A stretch of 64,000 nucleotides of DNA from Salinibacter sp. 10B. GTDB taxonomy: Bacteria > Bacteroidota > Rhodothermia > Rhodothermales > Salinibacteraceae. Where the stretch lies: NCBI RefSeq assembly GCF_002954405.1, contig NZ_MQWC01000004.1, positions 260,318 through 324,317 of the forward strand, written 5' to 3'. This document shows positions 25,995-37,496 of the stretch, piece after piece (the stretch's first letter is position 1; every line of letters begins with the position of its first letter). The position numbers were made by a program, and so were the translations under genes. The notes beneath the pieces are model-generated. The model saw nothing but the letters and a program-made list of their open reading frames with translations, ran no database searches and had not been told where the DNA came from.

Positions 25995-28376
25995 TTATTC
26001 CTCCAGCTGCTCCTGGAGCAGGGTCCGGGCGACCTCTGGGTTGGCAGAGCCGTCTGTGCGCTGCATTACCTGACCCATGAAGAAGCCGATCAGACTCTGT
26101 TTGCCGTCGCGATAGCGGGCGACTTCGTCTGGATGCTCGTCGAGGACTTGGTCTATGATGGCACTGAGTGCATCCGTGTCGTCCACCTGACGGAGCCCGC
26201 GCTCGTCGACGATGTGTTCCGGGGCTCCGCCCTTGTCGAGCATCTCCTCGAAGACCGTGCGGGCGGCCCGGTTTGTGATTTCGTCGGAGTCGACCAGCCG
26301 CACCAACGCGGCGAACTCAGAAGCACCAAACGGGAGGTCGTCGACGGTTCGATCCCGTAGGTTTCCAAGCAACTCGTTTACAACCCAGTTCGCAACAGGG
26401 CGCGGGGCGTCGTACGCCTGGAGGGCGGCGTCGAAAAAGTCGGCGAGGGCATCGGAGCCGGCAATTGTGGCAGCACTCTCGCGATTGACGTCCAGCTCCT
26501 CGTGGTAGTAATCGAAGCGGTCCCGCTGGTCATCGGAGAGGAGCTCTACGGGATCCGTCTTGTTTTCGAGCGAGCGCTGGCGCTGCTGCTCCTTCTGTCG
26601 TTCTTTCTCGCGGCGTCGCTCTTCAATTTCCTCCCGAGAGAGACTAGCATCCGTCTCGCCCCAGGTGTCGCGGAGGGAGACGATTTGATTGAACACTAGG
26701 TGGTCCTCCGTTGAGTCCTCGGGGTCGGGCCAGTAGTAGCCTTTGCGAACGAACTGCACCCGGGCGTCCGTGAGGTGCTCAGCCGCCGCCGGTTCAAGGA
26801 CTCCTTCTTGCACTGAGAGGGAGTTCGGGTTGAGGTGGGCAGTGAAGTCGTCGTCGGCGGCCCGGGGATTGGGGACGTCAAAGAGACGATCGTAGACGCG
26901 GGCTTCGAATGGTACGCCGTGCGACGCCGAGACCCAGTGGAGGGTCCCGTCGGGCGATCGGCCGTCCGGGGCCGTTCCGCCGCGCGTCTCCGGGTCGATT
27001 GTGCCGCGAAGCTCGACGACTGTTCCGTTGTCGTCCGTGACGACCGTCTCACAAGTGAAGTAATAGCCGTGCCTCAGGCGCACCTCACGCCCGGGGGCAA
27101 GACGGATAAAGTCGTCCGGGGGATCCTCTCGAAAGTCCTCCCGCTCGATGTAGAACTCGCGAGTGAAGGGCACCTTACGAGTGCCCTCCTTGTCGATGTC
27201 TCGCGGCCAGTGTGATGCATCGATCCAGTCGACCGCATCTTCATCCACGTTTGTCGCCACCACCTTCAGCGGGTCGAGCACCGCCATCACGCGCGGGGCT
27301 TTTTCGTTCAGATCGTCGCGGAGGGCATGTTCGAAGTGACTCATCTGTACGCGGCTCTGCGAGCGGGTGACGCCGACCCGTCGACAGAAGGAGCGGATGG
27401 CGCTGGGGGGCACGCCGCGGCGCCGCAGGCCGGCAAGGGTGGGAAGGCGGGGGTCATCCCAGCCGTCCACGTACTCTTCTTCCACTAGGTGGCGGAGCCG
27501 ACGCTTGCTCATCACCGTGTAGTCCAGGTTCAGCCGGTTGAATTCATATTGTCGGGGACGAGACGGAATCTCCTCATCCTCCAGACAATGCTCCAGCACC
27601 CAGTCGTACACCCGCCGGTTGTTGTCGAACTCCAGCGTGCAGAGGGAGTGGGTGACGTCCTCAATTGCATCCTCCAGCGGATGGGCGTAGTCGTACATTG
27701 GGTAGAGGCACCAGTCGTCGCCCTGCCGGTAGTGGTGCGCGTGTTTGATGCGGAAGAGAAGGGGGTCGCGCATGATCATGTGCGGGGAGGTCATGTCGAT
27801 CTTCGCCCGCAGCACGTGCTCCCCGTCCTCAAATTCGCCCGCTCGCATCTTTCGGAAGAGCTCCAGGTTTTCCTCGACCGAGCGATCACGGTAGGGAGAG
27901 GGAGTGCCCGGCTGGTCGACGCTCCCCCGATATTCTCGTATTTCCTCCTCGTCGAGGCTATCGACGTACGCGTCGCCCTGTTTGATGAGCTTGACGGCGT
28001 ACTCGTAGAACTGCTCGAAATAGTCGGAGGCGTAATACTCGTGCTCCTCCCAGTCGTATCCCAGCCACTGCACTGCCTCCTTGATTGAGTCGACGTACTC
28101 CGGATTTTCCGTTTCCGGATTTGTGTCGTCGAAGCGGAGGTGGCACCGGGTGTCGGCCTGGTCGGCGTAGTCGTGCTTGATGCCGAAGTTGAGCACGATC
28201 GACTTCGCGTGGCCAATGTGCAGATACCCGTTCGGCTCGGGGGGGAAGCGGGTCACGACGCGGTCGCCGTACGTGCCGTCCGCCAAGTCTTGGTCAATGA
28301 TGTCGTAAATGAAGTTGTCGCGGTCGGACGACACCGGGGCAGTCGATTCAACGGGGGATACGTCAGTAGAAGACAC
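25995..28376 (-). CDS. glnS: glutaminyl-tRNA synthetase with C-terminal YqeY-like domain
   Basis: GlnS charges tRNA(Gln) with glutamine. The 793-aa product is about 230 residues longer than the usual enzyme. Residues 1-560 are canonical: FPPEPNGYLHIGHAKS with HIGH at 53-56, FDDTNPETE, and the MSKS-type loop DYTVMSKRRL, followed by the two beta-barrel anticodon-binding domains. A charged helical linker (about 575-610, EEIEERRREKERQKEQQRQR) leads to a tail of about 170 residues with the GatB/YqeY look: LADFFDAALQAY, VANWVVNELLGNL, TNRAARTVFEEML and GFFMGQVMQRTDGSANPEV. In Deinococcus radiodurans a similar YqeY tail on GlnRS is known to help bind tRNA(Gln). The gene is convergent with gltX. Confidence 0.95.
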   Translation of the reverse strand: MSSTDVSPVESTAPVSSDRDNFIYDIIDQDLADGTYGDRVVTRFPPEPNGYLHIGHAKSIVLNFGIKHDYADQADTRCHLRFDDTNPETENPEYVDSIKEAVQWLGYDWEEHEYYASDYFEQFYEYAVKLIKQGDAYVDSLDEEEIREYRGSVDQPGTPSPYRDRSVEENLELFRKMRAGEFEDGEHVLRAKIDMTSPHMIMRDPLLFRIKHAHHYRQGDDWCLYPMYDYAHPLEDAIEDVTHSLCTLEFDNNRRVYDWVLEHCLEDEEIPSRPRQYEFNRLNLDYTVMSKRRLRHLVEEEYVDGWDDPRLPTLAGLRRRGVPPSAIRSFCRRVGVTRSQSRVQMSHFEHALRDDLNEKAPRVMAVLDPLKVVATNVDEDAVDWIDASHWPRDIDKEGTRKVPFTREFYIEREDFREDPPDDFIRLAPGREVRLRHGYYFTCETVVTDDNGTVVELRGTIDPETRGGTAPDGRSPDGTLHWVSASHGVPFEARVYDRLFDVPNPRAADDDFTAHLNPNSLSVQEGVLEPAAAEHLTDARVQFVRKGYYWPDPEDSTEDHLVFNQIVSLRDTWGETDASLSREEIEERRREKERQKEQQRQRSLENKTDPVELLSDDQRDRFDYYHEELDVNRESAATIAGSDALADFFDAALQAYDAPRPVANWVVNELLGNLRDRTVDDLPFGASEFAALVRLVDSDEITNRAARTVFEEMLDKGGAPEHIVDERGLRQVDDTDALSAIIDQVLDEHPDEVARYRDGKQSLIGFFMGQVMQRTDGSANPEVARTLLQEQLEE

Positions 28377-28556
28377 GGCAGGGGAGGGAATGCTGAGTAA
28401 CGACGAAGGGCCGCCGACACGACGCCGACGGACGAATACCGTTCGGAATATGGTCTACAAAGTTCCCGGCCCTGCATCGCAGGATCGAGGGTTCGAGAAG
28501 AAAGACGCCGTGAAGTCCCGGTGAGGGACAAGAAGCGCTCAAGCGTGAAGAGGGGA

Positions 28557-29084
28557 TTATGGCTTCCCGGAGACCAGGGGAGAGCACGTATAAGAGACTT
28601 CGCGAAGGAGCGAGGGGCATCCGAGGGGTCGTGTGTCCTCGAACATGGAGCTGCTTCGGACCCGGCGCGCCACGAAGTAGCCCCTTGATCGACGATTGCC
28701 GGCGGTAGAGGCATCCCAAAATTCACGGCGTACCGAGGCGGTAAACCGACGTTGATCGAGGCGGCCCGAGATTCGGATCCGGTCAAGGGTCAGTTCCATC
28801 TGGGAGCCATGGACGTTGACTCTGGCGTTCAGGTTGCCTCGCCAACTGTCCTGGAAACGTCCGGTCAGACGACCGTCCTGTACCATGATTTGCAGGGTAC
28901 CGTGTTGTAGGACAGAGATGTTCTCAGTCCGATATTCCCAGGTTCCCAGCACATCGGCACGGTCGCGTGCCACTTCTTGAACAGTACGGGGCGAGGTGCA
29001 TCCGGCAACCCCAACGAGGAACAGACCCAAGAGGAAAATGCCCGTGATCCATGTCGAAGAGGACGGAGCTGTGGGGGACAGCAT
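28557..29084 (-). CDS. putative lipoprotein of unknown function
   Basis: I do not recognise a family. The 175-aa product has a hydrophobic N-terminal stretch ending in the lipobox LVGVAGC (cysteine at about residue 29), so it is probably a periplasm-facing lipoprotein. The rest reads as a small beta-rich domain: LGTWEYRTENISVLQHGTL, LTGRFQDSWRGNLNARV, MELTLDRIRISGRL. This GTW...GxLxGxF...G pattern recalls lipocalin-like or secreted beta-barrel domains that measure residual signal by added and lost terms, but the match is weak. It is a lone minus-strand gene 180 bp upstream of the glnS start. Confidence 0.6.
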   Translation of the reverse strand: MLSPTAPSSSTWITGIFLLGLFLVGVAGCTSPRTVQEVARDRADVLGTWEYRTENISVLQHGTLQIMVQDGRLTGRFQDSWRGNLNARVNVHGSQMELTLDRIRISGRLDQRRFTASVRREFWDASTAGNRRSRGYFVARRVRSSSMFEDTRPLGCPSLLREVSYTCSPLVSGKP

Positions 29085-29386
29085 GGGAGGAGGCGGAAAT
29101 CTGTGACTCAGAACCTGTTTTCACTTACGCCCGTCTCCACATCCGATGCCGATGGATTCGTGGACCGAAAGCAAATCGGAGCGTACACGCCTGCATTTCC
29201 GGCGGGGAGGAACGGGTCCGTAATCGTTACGTCCTGCCGGACTCACAGCATATGAAATTAAAACAGCTTCTCAGACCCGAGCACCCCGGCTGGGAGGCGG
29301 AGTAACCTGCGCGCAAAGTGTTAAGATTTGATGATGGGAATGTTCCGTATCATTGGCGCACCGGGGAGGGGAAGATGGGAGCCTCC
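29085..29386. other. intergenic region, no gene seen
   Basis: This 302-bp stretch lies between meaB and the lipoprotein gene, both on the minus strand. Short open frames exist but none has coding character. It should contain the lipoprotein promoter and the end of the mut transcript. No T-tract hairpin was found on the minus strand below meaB. Confidence 0.4.
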
Positions 29387-30487
29387 TCAATCGGAAGCAT
29401 CCGTTCGGCGATACACCGAAAGTAGTTTTTGGGCAGCGGCAAAGGAACTGATTGTGCCATTGAGGACCTTTTCTTCTACTTCCTCCAAGGCCGACTGAAC
29501 GGCAGGCGTCTCAAAAAAATCGGATCGGAGCGTTTCTTCGATGGATTGGTACATCCAGTGGCGGGACTGTTCTTGACGTTGTTGGCTAAAATAGCCGGTT
29601 TCCTTCGTATACCGACAGTATTCTTGGATGGAGGACCACACCTCGCGAATCCCATTGCCTGTTTCTGCCGAGCAGGTAAGCACGGGGGGCGTCCACCCCG
29701 ATTCTGGTTCGCCAAGCAGGCGAAGGGCCTTTCCGTATTCGGAGCGGGCCTCCTCGGCTGCGGTCTTGTTTTCCCCGTCCGCTTTGTTGATCGCAAGCAC
29801 GTCAGCCATTTCCACGATGCCCCGCTTGATGCCCTGTAGCTCGTCGCCCGCGCCTGCCAGGGCGAGGAGAAGGAATACGTCCACCATCGACCGGACGGTT
29901 ACTTCCGATTGCCCGACCCCCACCGTTTCTACGAGAATTGTATCGAAGCCGGCGGCCTCACAGAGAAAGATGGTCTCCCGGGTTTTTCGGGCAACGCCGC
30001 CCAGGGTCCCAGCGGTCGGGGACGGACGAATGTAGACATCGTCGGAGGACGCGAGGGCCCCCATTCGTGTCTTATCCCCGAGGATACTACCCTGTGAGCG
30101 TTCGCTGGTAGGGTCGACGGTGAGCACAGCGAGGCGCCGGTCCTCTTCTAGTAAAGCGGGCCCCAAGGCTTCGATGAACGTGCTCTTTCCAACGCCGGGC
30201 ACCCCGGTTACGGCGACCCGGACGGAGTCGCCTGCCTGCGGCAGACATCGTTCAACCACCGTTTGAGCCGTCTTTTGGTGGTCGGGGCGGGTGCTTTCGA
30301 GGAGGGTGATGGCCTGACTCAGCACCACGCGATCGCCTTCTAGGATGCCGGATACGTACTCGTCAGCGGAACGGGCCGAGGGGGAGCGCGATGAGGCTTG
30401 GCGTTTGAGGTTGGGGTTGAAGGTTGAGACTTCGTCCGGAGACGACGAGTAGGAGCGGGCGCTCTGGGGCTCGTCACGATTGGGCAT
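29387..30487 (-). CDS. meaB: methylmalonyl-CoA mutase-associated GTPase MeaB/ArgK
   Basis: MeaB is a G3E P-loop GTPase that guards methylmalonyl-CoA mutase, gating cobalamin loading and removing inactivated cofactor. From the ATG at 30487 the product is 366 aa. It shows Walker A TGVPGVGKSTFIEALG, switch residues LTVDPTSERSQGSILGDKTRM, the ETVGVGQSE motif, and the base-recognition motif INKADGEN. The frame is open to 30706, but that extension overlaps the mutB stop and is Pro/Arg-rich junk. The first 35 residues of the chosen form are low-complexity and the true start could be an internal one. It is the last gene of the mutA-mutB-meaB run, 218 bp after mutB. Confidence 0.93.
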   Translation of the reverse strand: MPNRDEPQSARSYSSSPDEVSTFNPNLKRQASSRSPSARSADEYVSGILEGDRVVLSQAITLLESTRPDHQKTAQTVVERCLPQAGDSVRVAVTGVPGVGKSTFIEALGPALLEEDRRLAVLTVDPTSERSQGSILGDKTRMGALASSDDVYIRPSPTAGTLGGVARKTRETIFLCEAAGFDTILVETVGVGQSEVTVRSMVDVFLLLALAGAGDELQGIKRGIVEMADVLAINKADGENKTAAEEARSEYGKALRLLGEPESGWTPPVLTCSAETGNGIREVWSSIQEYCRYTKETGYFSQQRQEQSRHWMYQSIEETLRSDFFETPAVQSALEEVEEKVLNGTISSFAAAQKLLSVYRRTDASD

Positions 30488-30705
30488 ACGGACGGGAGGA
30501 AGTGGTTCGGGTATGAACGTCCAGGAATCGCGAATCCCCGGTGTGAAGGCACGGGTCGGGAGTACGGGGCGATTCACGATGTCGGGGACGAGATTATGCG
30601 GGTCGGCTGCAGAGCTTCGTTCGGGGAGGAGGCATGAACCGAGGCGGGGGCTTCGTATTTGGTCGTGTCCCTTCCGGGCTGGGGGAGGAGGGGCGTGCCC
30701 CAGCA

Positions 30706-32868
<2,163 letters not shown>

Positions 32869-32930
32869 AATACTGATCGGAAATGTGTGGTCGGGAGGGA
32901 ACGGGAGAAGAGGGCCTGATCGGGCGAGTG

Positions 32931-34961
32931 TCAGGCAGTGGGGGCGCCATCATCCAGGGGAATGCCGAGACGCTGTTGGAAAGTGGTGAGCGTGTCGTAG
33001 AGAGGGCGCCCGCTGTGAATGAACTCATCGGCAGGGAGGCCAGACTTCAGATTTTCAGGATTGCCGGCCACCACGAGGAGGGGAGATCGGTTCCGTTTCT
33101 CAAGGGCCTGCCGAAGGGCAGGCGTAAGGTTCGCATATGCCTCGTTTGCACTGCAGAGCACCACGATCTCAGCGTTCGAATCAACAGCCTCGTCTGCGGC
33201 TGCATCCACTGAGTCGAACATGAGAGGTTCGATGATCTCAAATCCGGCCACGCCTAGCACGTTGCGCGCAAAAGTGGCCCGAGCGCTTCGCGGTCCCGTG
33301 GGACCGAGAGGGGCGAGCAAGACGGTCGGAGGAGAGCCCTCGTCTTTCGCATATCGTTCGGTTCGAAGCCGAAGGGCGTCAATGGGCTCAGCGAGACGGA
33401 GGCGGGGGAGGGGCTGGATGGAAGCCGATCCTGCTGCAAGCCCTTTCGCGAGTTCCGGTATTGTCCAGCCGTTTTCGATCCACTCCTGCAGACGGCCGAG
33501 AGAAGGAGAGGGCAGAGGTGATTGTTTGTCAGTTCCGTTATTGCAAGAAGGGTTGCCGGATTGAACATCATCAAGCCGCGTCTCTTGCAGGTCCGGATAG
33601 TGATTCGTTCCTACGAGCACCCGATCGCGGCTCTCTACGTCCTGCCGCCGATTTTTGCGTACCTGTGCAATATCGCTTTGGAGCCCGCCCTGTCGGAGGG
33701 CCGAGAGAATGCCGCCGTCGGCTTCCAGGGTTTGAAAGCGCTCCCAGGCGCGCTCAGCAAGACGGTCCGTTGCCTGTTCTACATAGTAGGCGCCTGCGGC
33801 CGGGTCTGCGACCACGTCGAAGTGGGCTTCGTGCCCCAGAATCAGTTGCACGTTTCGAGCAATCCGAGAGCTGAACGTGGTTGGAGCGTCGAAGCAGGCA
33901 TTGTAGGAGCGAACGTTGAGGACATCACATCCCCCAACCACGGCTGCCATCGCCTCGGTCGTGCCCCGCAGCATGTTGACGTACGGGTCGTACAGGGTCT
34001 CTGTACGCCGAGACGTTTCGGCCTGTACGAAGAGATCAGCGGGCGAGGTCTCGATTGGGGATCCGGTCTCGTCGGCAAACGCTTCGAGGACTTGGGGGAC
34101 AAGGAGACGGAGAGCGCGCAGTTTGGCAATCTCGATGAAGTAACTCGTCGAGACAGACGTTTGCACGTGCAGGTGGGGGAGAACATCGTCGAGCGACCGG
34201 GTGCGCTCATGTAAGCGTGCCAGCGTTTCCGTGAGGGCGCCCAGCCCGAAAGCCAACTCCTGCACAGCCGAGGCCCCAGCGTCGTGATACGGGCGGAGAT
34301 CGAGACTGACGGCTCGCAGGGAGGAGGTAGACAATGATGAGAGGAGTGCGTCGGTGAAGTCGAAAGCACTCTCAATATCGGAGAGGGCTCCGGTGGCGAG
34401 CGCCGCTACAGGGTCGTAACTCACCGTGCCGCGACGGTTGCCTTCAAGAATACTCTCATCGGTGCGGGAGCGGCCGGCGCTCAGTAGAGCGAGTGCGCCC
34501 GATCCGCGCTCGAGATGCAAAGCGGAGGCGTCGAGCGGGAGGTCCTGCAGAAGCGTTGCCACGTCCCCGGGCGTTTCGAGGGGAAGCCCAAGTGCTTCCG
34601 CGTTAGGATCGATGATGAGGCCAAGGTCGGTGACCCCGTTCCGGAGCGCTTTTTCTCCGAGAGCCTTTGCAGTCTCCAGGTTGGAATGCCAGAGGTCCTG
34701 TCGAATGCGCCAGTTGTTTGACGGGACCGTCTCAGTTGAGACCAGTGGAGAGGTGGCCCCTTCGGTTGGCACGTGGGGGATGGGCTCCCGGTCGTCTCGC
34801 CGCAGATAAGCAGGCAGGGAAATGCCGTCGATCGAATCCCACCGGAGGACCTCATTCGGAGTCGTAGTGTCGAGGTCTGCTTCAATCTTCGCAGTCCACT
34901 CCTCATCCGAGATGGGGGGGAACTCGTCGAAGAGGGGGGGCAGAGCGTTGGAAGAGGACAT
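32931..34961 (-). CDS. mutA: methylmalonyl-CoA mutase small subunit
   Basis: MutA is the non-catalytic partner of MutB in the heterodimeric bacterial enzyme. The product is 676 aa from the ATG at 34961; the frame reaches back to 35087 inside the upstream methyltransferase gene, so the shorter start is preferred. It keeps the barrel fold ([60 protein letters not shown]). The B12 domain has lost the cofactor ligand: where MutB has DGHDRG, this protein has [15 protein letters not shown] with no histidine. That loss is normal for the small subunit. It begins 34 bp after a SpoU-type methyltransferase gene. Confidence 0.93.
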   Translation of the reverse strand: MSSSNALPPLFDEFPPISDEEWTAKIEADLDTTTPNEVLRWDSIDGISLPAYLRRDDREPIPHVPTEGATSPLVSTETVPSNNWRIRQDLWHSNLETAKALGEKALRNGVTDLGLIIDPNAEALGLPLETPGDVATLLQDLPLDASALHLERGSGALALLSAGRSRTDESILEGNRRGTVSYDPVAALATGALSDIESAFDFTDALLSSLSTSSLRAVSLDLRPYHDAGASAVQELAFGLGALTETLARLHERTRSLDDVLPHLHVQTSVSTSYFIEIAKLRALRLLVPQVLEAFADETGSPIETSPADLFVQAETSRRTETLYDPYVNMLRGTTEAMAAVVGGCDVLNVRSYNACFDAPTTFSSRIARNVQLILGHEAHFDVVADPAAGAYYVEQATDRLAERAWERFQTLEADGGILSALRQGGLQSDIAQVRKNRRQDVESRDRVLVGTNHYPDLQETRLDDVQSGNPSCNNGTDKQSPLPSPSLGRLQEWIENGWTIPELAKGLAAGSASIQPLPRLRLAEPIDALRLRTERYAKDEGSPPTVLLAPLGPTGPRSARATFARNVLGVAGFEIIEPLMFDSVDAAADEAVDSNAEIVVLCSANEAYANLTPALRQALEKRNRSPLLVVAGNPENLKSGLPADEFIHSGRPLYDTLTTFQQRLGIPLDDGAPTA

Positions 34962-34995
34962 GTCTGCGAGAAGGAGGTTGGGGCACGCAAATGAC

Positions 34996-35562
34996 TCACG
35001 AGGTTGTACATCCATCTTCGCCGGGCGGTCCGAAGAGGGAGCGAGCCCGCCGGACGAGGTCGTACACGGCAATGCCGTAGGCGACACCGACGTTCATAGA
35101 AATCTTAGCGCCATACTGAGGGAGCTCGAAAGCAAGATCTGCGACCTCAACAATATTATCATCTACACCGCGGACTTCGTTGCCTACCACGAGGCAGAGG
35201 GGGAATGCCTCAGGTGATGCTTGAGGCGGTGGGATGGACTCGTTTGTTTGCTCCAGTACAGCGATCGTGTATCCACGATCTCGGAGCTCGCGGAGCACCG
35301 GACGGGGGGCCTCGTGCTTGCTCCACGACATTGAGTCTTGGGCCCCAAGTGCGGTTTTGTGGAGGTCTTTGTGCTCCGGCGTTCCGGTGAAGCCCGTCAG
35401 GTGCACGTGTTCGATTCGGGCCGCATCCGAAGTGCGAAAGATCGAACCCACGTTATGGATCGAGCGAATGTTATGCACGACGAGACGGATCGGATGCTTC
35501 GGCAGGTCGTGAACGTCCTCAGGAGACGGGCGGTCGATTTCATCCCAACTCAGCTTGCGCAT
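34996..35562 (-). CDS. SpoU/TrmH-family RNA 2'-O-methyltransferase
   Basis: The 188-aa product belongs to the SPOUT class of S-adenosylmethionine-dependent RNA ribose methyltransferases. All three family motifs are visible: NIRSIHNVGSIFRTSDA (motif 1, with the catalytic Asn/Arg), CLVVGNEVRGVDD (motif 2) and PQYGAKISMNVGVAYGIAVYD (motif 3, forming the knotted cofactor site). It lacks the N-terminal substrate-binding domain of RlmB-type enzymes, so it is a minimal TrmH/TrmL-like enzyme, and the target RNA cannot be told from sequence. It lies 34 bp upstream of mutA on the same strand, so they may share a transcript, though no functional link is apparent. Confidence 0.9.
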   Translation of the reverse strand: MRKLSWDEIDRPSPEDVHDLPKHPIRLVVHNIRSIHNVGSIFRTSDAARIEHVHLTGFTGTPEHKDLHKTALGAQDSMSWSKHEAPRPVLRELRDRGYTIAVLEQTNESIPPPQASPEAFPLCLVVGNEVRGVDDNIVEVADLAFELPQYGAKISMNVGVAYGIAVYDLVRRARSLFGPPGEDGCTTS

Positions 35563-35603
35563 ATACTGATTGTTCGAGACGTTTGAAGAATGCGGCGGAA
35601 AAA

Positions 35604-35639
35604 GGTTCGATATTGCAGACTGTGCGCTTCTCTCGAACC
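35604..35639. repeat. inverted repeat GGTTCGA / TCGAACC
   Basis: A perfect 7-bp inverted repeat (35604-35610 and 35633-35639) with a 22-bp spacer lies in the divergent region between the methyltransferase and LEA14-like genes. It resembles a tRNA T-arm sequence by chance, but no cloverleaf can be built around it. Confidence 0.3.
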
Positions 35640-35710
35640 GACAACGGAGAACCGCCCGCGACGGTTGCTAGAGCGTAGACCGGAACGCCACGTGAACAGA
35701 GAGCGCGCAA

Positions 35711-35732
35711 TGAGGATGGGTCCTCATCCTCA
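35711..35732. promoter_or_regulatory. TGAGGATG inverted repeat upstream of the LEA14-like gene
   Basis: TGAGGATG (35711-35718) and CATCCTCA (35725-35732) form a perfect 8-bp inverted repeat with a 6-bp centre, about 95 bp upstream of the ATG at 35825. It could be an operator or a leader hairpin. No T tract follows. Confidence 0.35.
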
Positions 35733-35824
35733 GTCGGTGGTATGAGTCGAACTCAGAGACCGAGGGACTCGTATTTTCCCGTTTCGTCTTCGATCCAATA
35801 TTTCGTCCGACCGGCTGTTTTTCC

Positions 35825-36442
35825 ATGGTTTCTACGTTGTCTCGTACTGTTCGTCCGTTCTTCTGGCTCGGAATTCTGCTGGTCGGAGGGGGCGTTCTCC
35901 TGCTATCCTCATGCCAGACGCTCCGCCAGCTTCGGAGTTTGAAGGACGTAAAGTTTCGGATCGATCGGGCTACGGATGCCCGGCTCGCCGGTGTGGAGTT
36001 GCGTAAGGTCGAGTCATATAATGATCTGGGGGCTACCGATATAGCGCGCCTCACTTCAGCTTTGTCTCAGGGCGAACTTCCCTTCTCGTTTACCCTTCAC
36101 GTTGAGGCGACCAACCCTGAAACGAACCAGGTCAGCGCCCGGCTTACGCAGATGGATTGGACCTTGCTTCTCAATGACCAGGAGACCGTTACAGGGACGT
36201 TCGATCAGGAAATCGAGCTGCCACCGGGGACCCCAACGGACGTGCCGGTGGGGGTTGAGTTGGATCTGGCGCGGTTCTTTAACGACAACCTGCAAGGGTT
36301 TATTGATCTAGCGTCCTCGGTGGGGGGCGACGGGCCGCCCACCAATGTGAAGCTCCGCGTTCAGCCGACCGTTCGTACGGCGTTGGGGCCTATCGAGTAC
36401 CCGAACCCGATCACCGTGGTGAGCCGGGATGTCGGGAATTAA
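35825..36442 (+). CDS. LEA14-like (WHy domain) lipoprotein
   Basis: The 205-aa product has a signal segment ending in a lipobox (LGILLVGGGVLLLSSC, cysteine at about residue 30). The mature part resembles the LEA type 2/WHy fold: KFRIDRATDARLAGVELRKV, SFTLHVEATNPETNQVSARLTQMDW, then NDQETVTGTFDQEIELPPGTPTDVPV split over two strands. LEA14-type proteins are associated with desiccation and osmotic stress, which fits a halophile, but the role of bacterial members is poorly known. It is followed 54 bp later by cmk on the same strand. Confidence 0.82.
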   Translation: MVSTLSRTVRPFFWLGILLVGGGVLLLSSCQTLRQLRSLKDVKFRIDRATDARLAGVELRKVESYNDLGATDIARLTSALSQGELPFSFTLHVEATNPETNQVSARLTQMDWTLLLNDQETVTGTFDQEIELPPGTPTDVPVGVELDLARFFNDNLQGFIDLASSVGGDGPPTNVKLRVQPTVRTALGPIEYPNPITVVSRDVGN

Positions 36443-36496
36443 CTGCAGAAGGGAGGGCCGACGCTTGTTGTATACATTCAATCGACGATTCGTACA

Positions 36497-37183
36497 GTGA
36501 TCATTACCATTGATGGGCCCGCGGGATCGGGCAAGAGTACTACGGCGCAGGGAGTAGCGGAGCGTCTCCAGTTTGTGTACCTGGATACCGGCGCCATGTA
36601 TCGTGCCGTTGCGCTCGGCTTTCTGCAGGCCGACGCCGATGTTACAGTCGAAGCCGCACAGCACGTGCTTCCGTCCATCGAGGTGGATGTGCGCTATCAG
36701 GCGGACGGACGTATGCAGGTTGTGCTCAACGAGGAGGACGTGTCCGAGAAGATCCGTACCCCGGAGGTCGGGGCGGTGGTCAGTCAGATCTCCACGCTCC
36801 GTCCGGTTCGTGACCGACTAGTACGGGAGCAACGCCGCATTGGGTTTGAGCAGGAGGAGCGTCACGGGGGAGTGATTCTGGATGGCCGGGACACCGGAAC
36901 AGTGGTCTTTCCCGAAGCGGACCTGAAGGTGTTTATGATGGCCGATGTTGATGAGCGGGCCCGTCGTCGTTATCAGGAATACACGGAGGAAGGAAAAGAC
37001 ATTTCGTTAGAAGCGGTGCGTCAAGAGATTCGAGATCGAGACCAACGGGATCGGAACCGCGAGATTGCTCCGTTACGCCGGGCCGATGATGCCGTCTCGC
37101 TGGACACGACCGAGAAAACGATCGATGAACAAATCGCGTTTGTCGTAGATCGCGTTAAAGCACACCGCAAGTCGGGAACGTAG
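36497..37183 (+). CDS. cmk: cytidylate kinase
   Basis: Cmk phosphorylates CMP and dCMP with ATP. The 228-aa product begins with GTG at 36497, giving MIITIDGPAGSGKSTTAQGV with the P-loop at residues 7-15. YLDTGAMYRA and GRDTGTVVFPEADLKVFM (CMP-binding region) follow, then RRRYQEY and RDQRDRNREIAPLRRADDAV near the lid. All catalytic landmarks are present. It lies 313 bp upstream of rpsA. A cmk-rpsA pairing is widely conserved in bacteria, although here a probable terminator separates them. Confidence 0.95.
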   Translation: MIITIDGPAGSGKSTTAQGVAERLQFVYLDTGAMYRAVALGFLQADADVTVEAAQHVLPSIEVDVRYQADGRMQVVLNEEDVSEKIRTPEVGAVVSQISTLRPVRDRLVREQRRIGFEQEERHGGVILDGRDTGTVVFPEADLKVFMMADVDERARRRYQEYTEEGKDISLEAVRQEIRDRDQRDRNREIAPLRRADDAVSLDTTEKTIDEQIAFVVDRVKAHRKSGT

Positions 37184-37496
37184 GTGGCCGCCCCTGAATA
37201 AAAGGGCTGTCCAGCCCATTGATAACGGGAGGGACTGCTTTTTTTATGGTCCCGAAGGTTCCTGGTCCTGTTATCGGTGGCCATCTTGGCGGGCATCGGC
37301 CTGCCGAGATGAATCGTAGCATCCGTACCCTTCACGCCTTGCCGTGCGTGCCAGGCGCATGCAATACAAACCAGTATGCTGCCCCGGACGGTTTAGCGCA
37401 CACTTGCTGAGCATTGATCGACGCCCCGTACAGGCGATCGACTTCGAGTAGCGCTGGTCTCCGTTCGGCAGCAATCACCAATCAACGTCAACATAC
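37184..37496. other. cmk-rpsA intergenic region with terminator and rpsA leader
   Basis: The first 65 bp hold a probable terminator (37209-37245). The remaining 250 bp upstream of rpsA carry no gene and should contain its promoter and a long leader. Several short self-complementary stretches occur (for example around GGCGGGCATCGGCCTGCC near 37288-37306), which could form an S1 autoregulatory structure. This is inference only. Confidence 0.4.
37209..37245 (+). terminator. probable Rho-independent terminator after cmk
   Basis: GTCC..CCC (37209-37217) pairs with GGG..GGAC (37227-37235), with a tandem A-G/G-A mismatch between the two helical parts. The hairpin is followed by TGC and seven T residues (37239-37245). 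Confidence 0.55.

Noticed and set aside
35604-35639. A possible tRNA because of GGTTCGA
   Set aside because: No acceptor stem, anticodon arm or second T-arm strand at tRNA spacing can be drawn; the partner TCGAACC is too far away.
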